Assembly: GCA_025356665.1 (NCBI GenBank)
Contig: JANXRV010000019.1
Coordinates: 124,001-188,000 of the forward strand
DNA: 64,000 bases
DNA from: CAITSH01 sp025356665
GTDB taxonomy: Bacteria; Pseudomonadota; Gammaproteobacteria; Burkholderiales; SG8-39
Reading direction: 5' to 3'
In this document: positions 1-7,133 of the stretch, piece by piece
Layout of the letters: every line of letters starts with the position of its first letter
How positions within the stretch are numbered: position 1 is the stretch's first letter
Notes under the pieces: generated by a model
Told to the model about the DNA's origin: nothing
The model's database searches: none
What the model saw: the letters and a program-made list of their open reading frames with translations, nothing else
Position numbers and translations under genes: made by a program

Positions 1-561
1 GGGCTCGTCCATGAGAAGCAGGCGCGGCGCATTAGACAGAGCCACAGCGAGTTCAACCCGTTTGAGATCGCCGTAAGCGAGGATGGAGCACGGACGCTCG
101 GCCTGCTCGAGCATGCCAACGCGGGAGAGCAGTGTTTCCGCCTCGACACGGTACATATCCCCTGCACGCCGCCAAAAATTGGCCAGGCGGCGGTGATAGG
201 AAAGTAGCGCCATCTGGACGTTCTCACGCACCGTCATTGAGGGGAAGGTCGCGGTGATCTGGAAAGTACGTCCCACGCCCATGCGCCAGACTTCGCGTGG
301 CTTTTTGCCAATCACCTCGACATCGTCGATCTTGACGCTGCCCGAATCGGGCCTAAGTTGGCCGTTAAGCATGTTGAAGCAAGTGGTCTTACCTGCGCCG
401 TTGGGTCCGATCAGCGCCAGCAAGGTGCCAGGTTCAACGAAGAAGCTGACCCCTTGCACCGCCTGCACCCCGCCGAAGGATTTGCTCAGGTCCTGCACCG
501 CCAGAATCCTAGGGGGGGCTACTAGCGCCGGGTTTTGTCGTTCTGCCTGGGGTGTGCTCAT
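1..561 (-). CDS. livG: Branched-chain amino acid-type ABC transporter ATPase, partial (LivG-like)
   Basis: Cytoplasmic ATPase of a Liv-type (HAAT) importer, cut by the left window edge; 187 codons are visible. The Walker A GPNGAGKTT lies near residues 50-58, a signature-like AYGDLKRVELA about 100 residues later, and Walker B LLLMDEP at the edge. The long segment between Walker A and the signature is typical of LivG. The ATG overlaps the stop of the fused permease gene by 4 bp (ATGA), so the two are translationally coupled. It is the last visible gene of the leftward catabolic block; a LivF gene would be expected beyond the edge. Substrate is inferred only from context: Liv-type systems also carry aromatic acids, amides and urea. 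Confidence 0.93.
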   Translation of the reverse strand, partial: MSTPQAERQNPALVAPPRILAVQDLSKSFGGVQAVQGVSFFVEPGTLLALIGPNGAGKTTCFNMLNGQLRPDSGSVKIDDVEVIGKKPREVWRMGVGRTFQITATFPSMTVRENVQMALLSYHRRLANFWRRAGDMYRVEAETLLSRVGMLEQAERPCSILAYGDLKRVELAVALSNAPRLLLMDEP

Positions 562-2435
562 GCATCCTCCCGGCGCATGACGCGACCGCGCAAGAAGCCG
601 ACAATGCCCTGCGGGAAAGCCAGGACCAGCACGATAATGGTCATGCCCAGCAGCGCGCGCCAGTAATCGGTGTTGCGGGCAATGGTGTCCTGCAGCCAGG
701 TGAACACCACGGCGCCCACCACCGGTCCGGACAAGGTCTGCACGCCGCCTAGCAATACCATCACCAGGCCGTCGACCGAGCGCGCAATGCTCATGACATC
801 GGGGGAAATGCTGCCCTTGGAATACGCATAAACGGCGCCGGCAAGTCCGCCGAACATGCCGACGACGACGAACGCGCTCCATTGCAGGCGCGCGAGATCC
901 ATGCCGATGGCGTCACAACGCAGTGGCGAATCACGCCCCGCCCGCAACGCATACCCCCAGGGTGAGAACAACATGTGCCTGAGCATCCAGATGCCGGCGC
1001 CGCACAGCACCAGCGCGAGGTAATAAAAGGCCGTCTTGCCCGACAGCCACGCGGCCGGCCAGATGCCCACCAGGCCGTTGGACCCGCCGGTGAATTCGTC
1101 CCATTGGAACATCACCGACCAGGCAATCTGCGCGAACGCCAGGGTCAGCATGGCAAGATAGACCCCGGACAGGCGCACACAAAACCAGCCGAATACCAAG
1201 GCTCCGACCCCGGCCAGCAAAGGCGCGGCGAGCAGCGAAACTTCCATTGGCGCGCCGGCGTTCTTGAGCAGCAGTCCGGCGCCGTAGGCCCCGAGGCCCA
1301 TGTAAGCGGCGTGGCCAAAGGAAACCATGCCGGCCGGCCCCATCATGAAATGCAGGCTGGCGGCAAACAAGGCGAATACCAGGATGTCTATGCCGAGAAT
1401 GATCGTGTAGGGCGTCGAAATGAAAGGCAAGGCAAGCAGCAGCGCAAGCAAGGCCCAGGCGCCGCGTTGCAAATTCGGTCCGGCCGGACGCAGCGGCGGC
1501 TCAACATGGGCGCTGGAAACATGCGCCACCGATTGCGGCCGGCCGAGCAGCCCCCAGGGTCGCACGATCAGGACCACGGCCATGACAAGAAATTCCACCA
1601 CCAGCGTCAGCTTGGACAGCGAAATCACCGTGCCAAACAGCGTCACCTGCCCGATGCCATAGCACAAGGCCTTGATTTCGGAGATGAGCAAGGCGGCGAG
1701 AAACGCCCCCGGAATACTGCCCATGCCACCGATCACCACCACGACAAAGGCATCTGAAATAGTGGTCAGGTCGAGGAACAATTGTGCCGGTTCACGCGGA
1801 ATCTGCAGCGCGCCGCCCAGGCCCGCCAGTAACGAACCGAGGGCAAACACACCGGTGAACAGCCACTTCTGGTTCACGCCGAGCGCACCCACCATGTCGC
1901 GATCCTGCGTCGCCGCCCGCACCAGCGTGCCCCAGCGCGTGCGATTGAGCAGCAGCCAGAGCAGGCCCAGCACCGCCGGTCCGATGAAAATGAGCAGCAA
2001 ATCGTACTCGGGCAGCGGCTTGCCCAGCACGTCTATCGAACTGCCCAGGCCGGGCGCGCGCGGCCCGAGCAAGTCCTCGGCGCCCCAGATCCACAGCGCG
2101 GCGTCCTTGATCACCAGCGTCAGCCCAAAGGTGGCCAGCAGTTGGAACAGTTCGGGCGCATGGTAGATGCGCCGCAACAACACCATCTCGATCAGCGCGC
2201 CAAGCAGGCCCACCGCAAGCGCCGCCATCGCGATGCCGGTCCAAAAGCCCGGCGCCCCGCCGCCCAGTTTGGCAATCAGGCTGTAGGCAATATAAATGCC
2301 CACCATGTACAAGGACCCGTGGGCGAAATTGACAATGCGCGTAACGCCAAAAATAAGCGACAGGCCGGCCGCCACCAGGAACAGCGTGGAAGCGCCGGCA
2401 AGGCCGTTGAGGAACTGGATGACAAAACTGGACAT
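558..2435 (-). CDS. Fused LivH-LivM branched-chain-type ABC transporter permease
   Basis: Inner-membrane channel of the Liv-type importer. At 625 residues it joins two proteins that are usually separate. Residues 1 to about 295 are a LivH-type permease (hydrophobic helices, a conserved GGMGSIPGAF segment). A polar linker follows at about 298-325, and residues about 326-625 are a LivM-type permease. No stop or frameshift separates the halves, so this is a real fusion. Its end overlaps livG by 4 bp, and the binding-protein gene ends 101 bp upstream. A single chain would supply both membrane domains of the transporter. The fusion is known elsewhere in proteobacteria, but the usual state is two genes. 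Confidence 0.93.
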   Translation of the reverse strand: MSSFVIQFLNGLAGASTLFLVAAGLSLIFGVTRIVNFAHGSLYMVGIYIAYSLIAKLGGGAPGFWTGIAMAALAVGLLGALIEMVLLRRIYHAPELFQLLATFGLTLVIKDAALWIWGAEDLLGPRAPGLGSSIDVLGKPLPEYDLLLIFIGPAVLGLLWLLLNRTRWGTLVRAATQDRDMVGALGVNQKWLFTGVFALGSLLAGLGGALQIPREPAQLFLDLTTISDAFVVVVIGGMGSIPGAFLAALLISEIKALCYGIGQVTLFGTVISLSKLTLVVEFLVMAVVLIVRPWGLLGRPQSVAHVSSAHVEPPLRPAGPNLQRGAWALLALLLALPFISTPYTIILGIDILVFALFAASLHFMMGPAGMVSFGHAAYMGLGAYGAGLLLKNAGAPMEVSLLAAPLLAGVGALVFGWFCVRLSGVYLAMLTLAFAQIAWSVMFQWDEFTGGSNGLVGIWPAAWLSGKTAFYYLALVLCGAGIWMLRHMLFSPWGYALRAGRDSPLRCDAIGMDLARLQWSAFVVVGMFGGLAGAVYAYSKGSISPDVMSIARSVDGLVMVLLGGVQTLSGPVVGAVVFTWLQDTIARNTDYWRALLGMTIIVLVLAFPQGIVGFLRGRVMRREDA

Positions 2436-2536
2436 GGATTCAGGGCAAAAAGAAACCGCGGCATAACGCTTCGAACCGCGGTTGCAAATCTCGCATCCGC
2501 GCTATCCGCGTTACGCTGCGGTGGTCTGTGCCTCGA

Positions 2537-3748
2537 TCAGTTTGCCGGGCGCAGCTTTTTCACTTCGGCATCACTGGGCTGGAACTTGGCACCGTCCTGA
2601 TAGCTCCAACCGGGAAGCATCACGCCCTTCCCGTCCTTCTTGCCAATGCGTCCGACATAGGCGCCCATGGTCGACTGGTTGTCCTGGGTACGGTAAGTAA
2701 TTTTGCCGAACGGTGTGTCGACCTTGAGCCCCTTCATCGCGGTGATCAGTTTTTCCGTTTCCACGCTGCCCGCGGCGCGCAAGGCTGCCGCCGCCGTCAT
2801 CACCGTCGAATAACCAACGACCGAGCCGAGGCGAGGATAGTCGTTGAACTTTTTCTGGTATGCATCATGGAATTTCTTGTGCTCCGGTGTACTGATTTGC
2901 GACCACGGATACCCGGTCACATACCAGCCCTCTGGGGTGTCTTCCTTTAGCGGGTCGAGGTACTCGGGCTCGCCGGCCAGAAGGTTGAACACCGCGGTGT
3001 TCTTGAACAGGCCGCGCACGTTGATTTCACGCGCGAACTTGGACAGGTCGCCGCCGAACAAGGATGAGAAAATGGCGTCCGGCTTGGCATCTGCCACCGC
3101 CTGGGCCACCGCGCCTGCGTCGATCTTGCCCAGTGTGACGGCCTGCTCGCTGACAAACTCGACGTCCGGCTGGGCTTTTTTCAGCAGTTCCTTAAACGCC
3201 GCGGTCGCCGACTGACCATATTCGTAGTTGGGGTAAATGATCGCCCAGCGTTTTTTCTTCAGCTTGGCCGCGTCCGGAATCATCATTGCCGTCTGCATAT
3301 AAGTCGAAGCGCGCAGGCGGTAGGTATAGCGGTTGCCGTTTTGCCAGACGATCTTGTCGGTCAGCGGCTCGGCCGCGATGAAAAGGGTTTTTTTCTGCTT
3401 GGCAAAGTCTGCCACGGCAAGACCGATATTTGACGGGAAGGTGCCAATCAGGAACTGCACGTTCTCGCGTGACAGCAGTTCTTCGGCGACGCGGACGGCG
3501 TCCCCGGTGGTGCCGCTGTCATCGCGGGAAATCACTTCGATCTTGCGTCCAAACACGCCGCCGGTGGCGTTGACCTCATCAACAGCAAGTTCGATACCGC
3601 GCTTGTAGGGCTCAAGGAAAGCCGGGAACACCTTGTAGCTGTTGAGTTCACCGATCTTGATCGTGCCCTGGGCCGCAACCGGCGCGGCGAGGCCGGCCGA
3701 AATGGCGAGCATGGCCGCTGTTGCGAGAAACTGCCTGCGTGCTGTCAT
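2537..3748 (-). CDS. Periplasmic substrate-binding protein of the Liv-type ABC transporter
   Basis: A 403-residue LivK/AmiC-type periplasmic binding protein (type I fold). Residues 1-26 form a signal peptide with an RRQFL start that could be Tat-type, and likely cleavage after VAAQ. The mature part begins with KIGELNSYKVF and has the usual two-lobe pattern, including a segment with AVDEVNATGG. A good ribosome binding site (GGGAGAG, 5 nt spacer) supports the ATG. It sits between the DUF1185 gene and the fused permease in the same direction, so it belongs to the catabolic block. The ligand cannot be deduced; relatives bind branched-chain amino acids, aromatic acids or amides. Confidence 0.93.
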   Translation of the reverse strand: MTARRQFLATAAMLAISAGLAAPVAAQGTIKIGELNSYKVFPAFLEPYKRGIELAVDEVNATGGVFGRKIEVISRDDSGTTGDAVRVAEELLSRENVQFLIGTFPSNIGLAVADFAKQKKTLFIAAEPLTDKIVWQNGNRYTYRLRASTYMQTAMMIPDAAKLKKKRWAIIYPNYEYGQSATAAFKELLKKAQPDVEFVSEQAVTLGKIDAGAVAQAVADAKPDAIFSSLFGGDLSKFAREINVRGLFKNTAVFNLLAGEPEYLDPLKEDTPEGWYVTGYPWSQISTPEHKKFHDAYQKKFNDYPRLGSVVGYSTVMTAAAALRAAGSVETEKLITAMKGLKVDTPFGKITYRTQDNQSTMGAYVGRIGKKDGKGVMLPGWSYQDGAKFQPSDAEVKKLRPAN

Positions 3749-3836
3749 AGCTACTCTCCCGAAAATGAAACTGCTGATATTGATCTAACCGGAAACAAAA
3801 ACCGCGGGCAAGGACCGCCTACTTTGCAGGCCATCC

Positions 3837-4526
3837 TCATTTTTGTCCGTCACCCACCTTGATTTCTGAGACCTTCATCCCGCCAACGCGCGCATGTACG
3901 CGTGGGCCGGTGGTCATCGCCAGAATATACACAATTTCATCCGGCCGGGGCGCGTCCGGAACACCCATCTCCACCGAGTCGAAATGGCTGCGCACATAGG
4001 CGGCTTCGCGATGGTGGATGGGAATGTCTATGCGCGTGCCGGCAGCCCCAACCTTGCCCGCCGACGGGACAATAGCCTTCGAGTTGTCCAGTAATTCACG
4101 CATACCATAGCCTCCGGGCACATGCCAGAGCGCGCAGTGTTCGGTCTCACCGGCCGTGCCGACAATGGCACCTTTGCCATAGGCCTCAATCTTTTTCGCT
4201 CCGCCCAGCGCGGCGATCAGGCGTGCCGCCATATCCAGTCCCATCGGTTTCATCGCTTCCATCATGGGCATGATGTCGTCAACATAGCCACCCGCGTACG
4301 GATTCTTGATCACTACGGCAATTGCGCCGCGACGGTGCGGTGTTTTCGCCACCGGTCCGCCTTCGTGGCTGATGTCCTCGACCATCAGTACTATCTTGCG
4401 AATCTCAACTTTGGGTGCCTTGCTTGCCCTGGCGGCCTTGCCGGCCTTGGACACCTTGGACACCTTGGACGCCTTGGATACCTTGAGTCCCTTGACCGCG
4501 TTTTTCGACTTCGCTTTACCTGCCAT
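3837..4526 (-). CDS. DUF1185 ('amino acid synthesis' family) protein with a Lys-rich N-terminal tail
   Basis: A 229-residue protein of the DUF1185/AA_synth family, whose biochemical role I do not know. The family core starts near residue 40 and includes a long Gly-rich central part (GKGAIVGTAGETEHCALWH) and a conserved IPIHHREAAYVRSHFDS segment with paired histidines. Ahead of it is an unusual basic tail of repeated SKV/SKA triplets, encoded by a 9-bp tandem repeat. The ribosome binding site GGGAGG with a 5-nt spacer supports the distal ATG, so the tail is probably translated. It starts 21 bp after UPF0280 ends, in one operon with UPF0280 and the HNR-like gene. No signal peptide is seen, so it is probably cytoplasmic. 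Confidence 0.85.
   Translation of the reverse strand: MAGKAKSKNAVKGLKVSKASKVSKVSKAGKAARASKAPKVEIRKIVLMVEDISHEGGPVAKTPHRRGAIAVVIKNPYAGGYVDDIMPMMEAMKPMGLDMAARLIAALGGAKKIEAYGKGAIVGTAGETEHCALWHVPGGYGMRELLDNSKAIVPSAGKVGAAGTRIDIPIHHREAAYVRSHFDSVEMGVPDAPRPDEIVYILAMTTGPRVHARVGGMKVSEIKVGDGQK
4443..4487 (-). repeat. 9-bp tandem repeat encoding the SKV tail of the DUF1185 protein
   Basis: About five imperfect copies of a 9-bp unit (caccttgga on the + strand) lie inside the 5' end of the DUF1185 gene. Read on the minus strand they encode Ser-Lys-Val/Ala triplets. Since the unit is three codons, copy-number change would keep frame and alter only the length of the basic tail. Confidence 0.8.
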
Positions 4527-4547
4527 TGTCGCCTCCCTGATTCGTGT

Positions 4548-5411
4548 TCATGAATGTGCCAGTTCCGTCGACGCACCTGCGCGAAGCGCGCGCTCAGGCG
4601 CGAGCATGCGAACTCGTTGCTGCAAAAACAGCGCTGCACCACGCACCAGTCCTGCGGCGATGAGCTCTTTCGCCTTGGCGTGCCCCCGGTCAAGGGCTTC
4701 ATCTATTTTCTCCGGCGACAGCGGCCCCACTGCCGTCGTCACCAGGCGCTCTCCAAGATCACTGTCATCCTTGATCGAACACGCCGGTTTGCGCGCGATG
4801 ACAGCGTCATCGACATTGACCGCGTTGGCGATAATCGTCGCCGCGGCATCCGCGGCGGCGGCGTTGACGGCAAGCACCGTTACGCTGTCGGCGATGCCAA
4901 GGCTGAAACTCCTGCCCCGCCATCCGCTTGTCGCCACGCCGCCGATGCCGGCATTGGCGCCAACCGAAATGTGCCCGGCCATCTTTTCGAATCCCTCCGC
5001 CACACCAACCTTGAATACCTCTCCCGGCCCGAGGTGCAGGGCGATGTCGCCGCCATTATTGACGTAGGCCTTCCTAATGTCACCGTCCACCAGGGCATCC
5101 AACACCTCATCGGACACGGCCCCCGCCACCGCGGCCATCGGCGTGATGAAGACTTCGCGGTAGGGCCAGCAGGCCTTGAACATGCGGCGCGCCACGGGGC
5201 CGCGAACCGACTGCGCCTGCGCCACCTGGCTTCGCAGCAGCGACAATTCGCCGCTCAAGACTTCCAACAGTCGCTGAAACCGCTGCCAGGCGCGTTCATA
5301 CGCAAGCCTTACCGCCTCGGCGTCGCCCTGAGCCTCGATAACCAGATCGATGGGGCCGTGCTGGAAATGGGCACGCGTCCCATCGAGCATCGCGAATAGC
5401 GGGCCGCTCAT
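4548..5411 (-). CDS. UPF0280 family (ApbE-like fold) protein
   Basis: A 287-residue UPF0280 protein, distantly related to the flavin transferase ApbE. Recognisable features are an N-terminal GPIDLVIEA segment, the central PMAAVAGAVSDEVLDALV segment, a YVNNGGDIALHL strand, GIGGVATSGWRGRSFSLGIADSVTV, and the late AAAADAAATIIANAVN stretch. Function in the family is not established; a flavin or cofactor role is only suggested by fold. Its ATG overlaps the stop of the HNR-like gene by 4 bp (ATGA), so the two are co-translated. The link to a putative Fe-S/flavin ring reductase fits a maturation role, but it could also act directly on the pathway. Confidence 0.88.
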   Translation of the reverse strand: MSGPLFAMLDGTRAHFQHGPIDLVIEAQGDAEAVRLAYERAWQRFQRLLEVLSGELSLLRSQVAQAQSVRGPVARRMFKACWPYREVFITPMAAVAGAVSDEVLDALVDGDIRKAYVNNGGDIALHLGPGEVFKVGVAEGFEKMAGHISVGANAGIGGVATSGWRGRSFSLGIADSVTVLAVNAAAADAAATIIANAVNVDDAVIARKPACSIKDDSDLGERLVTTAVGPLSPEKIDEALDRGHAKAKELIAAGLVRGAALFLQQRVRMLAPERALRAGASTELAHS

Positions 5412-6976
5412 GGCTTCACCGGATCATCAGAGACCACATCGGGCACGACGAGTGGCCACGGGTTCGCCACATCCCAATCAATGATTTTGTGTTGCGCCGT
5501 CGACAGTACGGTTTCGAGCGACTGCACCCGGTCGATGTGGCCGCCAAGCTGCTCGTAATCGGCCAGCTTCATGCTGAACTCCACCGGCGCGACAATGGCC
5601 GGCGTTGGCACCCAGCCAAAGGATTGATCGGGCATTTTCATCACATCCGTCATCACCATGATGCCGCCGCCGGGCCAGACGTAAGCCGGCGCGCCACCGC
5701 AGGTGACCTGGACCAGCGCATCTTTGATCGAGCGCGTCAGCGCGATGGGGTTTTCTGTCACGCCCGCGCGCAGAGATCCTCCCGCCCCGCCCATGAATAG
5801 CACCGTACAAAGCGCCGGTTCGCAATTCTCGCCGATGCGATCGACGACTTTCTTGATCGCTGCGGGCATGTCAGCCGGCTGCGGTTGCAGCTGGTCATCA
5901 AGAATGAAGTAAGCCCAATCCTCCCCTGTGGTCGACACGAAAAGAATGCGTTCGCCAGGCCATGCCGTCTTCGGATCGATGGCTTTGATGATTTTCAGCG
6001 GATCGGTAATATCCGTCCCTCCCCAGCCCGCGCCGGGATGAGCGACCTGGAAGTAGCGGCCTGGCGTGGACTTGCGGCCTATGACCTTGACGCCGCCATC
6101 GCGCATGCCGAGAAACTTCCCCGCCTGATGCTCGGACAACACGCCGGTGATGTGATCGTCCACCACCACCACCTCGTCAACGTGGCCCTCCCACTGCTGG
6201 GCGAAAATGCCAATAGTGGCGGAGCCGCAGCCGACCCGCATGCGCTGTTCCTCCACACCGTTGATGATCGGCGCCCTACCCGCCTGCACGACGATCTTTG
6301 CCCCGCCTTCGACGTCCAGTTCAACCGCCAGCTTGTTTCCCAGCGCCATCATCACATCGCAGGTGACACGGCCTTCTTTTTTGCTCCCGCCGGTCAGATG
6401 GTGAACGCCGCCGATAGACAGCATTTGCGAGCCGTATTCGATGGTGGTGACGTGCCCGACTGCCTCACCGTCAACGCGGATGGTCGCCTGTTCCGGACCC
6501 AGATAGCGGTCGGTGTCGATTTTCAGCTTGAAACTGCAGTAACTGAAAATACCCTCGGTCACCACCGTGACCATATCGACGCCATGATGCTTTGACGAAA
6601 CGATAAACGGTGCCGGCTTGTAATCGGGATACGTCGTCCCCGACCCCACGCCGGACACAAACAGCTCTTGCGCATCGCCGCCGGACTCGGGCTTTGCGAG
6701 CAGCACCTCCTGGAAAGGCGCGACAGGATTGCCGTTCCAGCCAGCATCGCTGGAAAAGCGCACCAGGCGCGGGTTTTCAGCTGGTCGTCGCATCAACACC
6801 AGCGCATCGACGCGGGTGAGCACGCCCGCCACGTTGGCATAGCGGTCGCAGGCGCCTGAACGTCCGGCTGTGATATTGCAAAGTACCGGGCAGGCGTTGC
6901 AGACAATTTTCCCTGATCCGGCTTCGCTGGCATCAGGTATCAGATCCGGAGCCGGATCAGCATGGGTGGTCGCCAT
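5408..6976 (-). CDS. 6-hydroxynicotinate reductase-like Fe-S protein
   Basis: A 522-residue protein that I recognise as the 6-hydroxynicotinate reductase (HNR) type. The family name comes from the ferredoxin-dependent reduction of 6-hydroxynicotinate to 1,4,5,6-tetrahydro-6-oxonicotinate in anaerobic nicotinate breakdown. Four cysteines near the N terminus (C26-x2-C29-x3-C33-x9-C43) look like a 4Fe-4S ligand set. The rest is Gly-rich, with MRVGCGSATIGIF and TCGGAPAYVWPGGGIMVMTD. A very good ribosome binding site (AAGGAG, 5-nt spacer) supports the ATG. It lies downstream of the molybdenum hydroxylase genes and is coupled to UPF0280. The true substrate may be another hydroxylated N-heteroaromatic acid, since no other nicotinate-pathway genes are visible. 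Confidence 0.8.
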   Translation of the reverse strand: MATTHADPAPDLIPDASEAGSGKIVCNACPVLCNITAGRSGACDRYANVAGVLTRVDALVLMRRPAENPRLVRFSSDAGWNGNPVAPFQEVLLAKPESGGDAQELFVSGVGSGTTYPDYKPAPFIVSSKHHGVDMVTVVTEGIFSYCSFKLKIDTDRYLGPEQATIRVDGEAVGHVTTIEYGSQMLSIGGVHHLTGGSKKEGRVTCDVMMALGNKLAVELDVEGGAKIVVQAGRAPIINGVEEQRMRVGCGSATIGIFAQQWEGHVDEVVVVDDHITGVLSEHQAGKFLGMRDGGVKVIGRKSTPGRYFQVAHPGAGWGGTDITDPLKIIKAIDPKTAWPGERILFVSTTGEDWAYFILDDQLQPQPADMPAAIKKVVDRIGENCEPALCTVLFMGGAGGSLRAGVTENPIALTRSIKDALVQVTCGGAPAYVWPGGGIMVMTDVMKMPDQSFGWVPTPAIVAPVEFSMKLADYEQLGGHIDRVQSLETVLSTAQHKIIDWDVANPWPLVVPDVVSDDPVKP

Positions 6977-7133
6977 CAGGGCTCCTTCGTGCGAAAGCCG
7001 CCATTGCAGTCATCGCTGCCATCGCTGCAATAGGCCTCACCCGTGTTGCCGGGATTCAAACAGGACATTGGCGAGACCATGCGGCCCCCGGAGTGATGAC
7101 CACGGTGGGCGCCCGGAGTAATGGGTACCCTGT

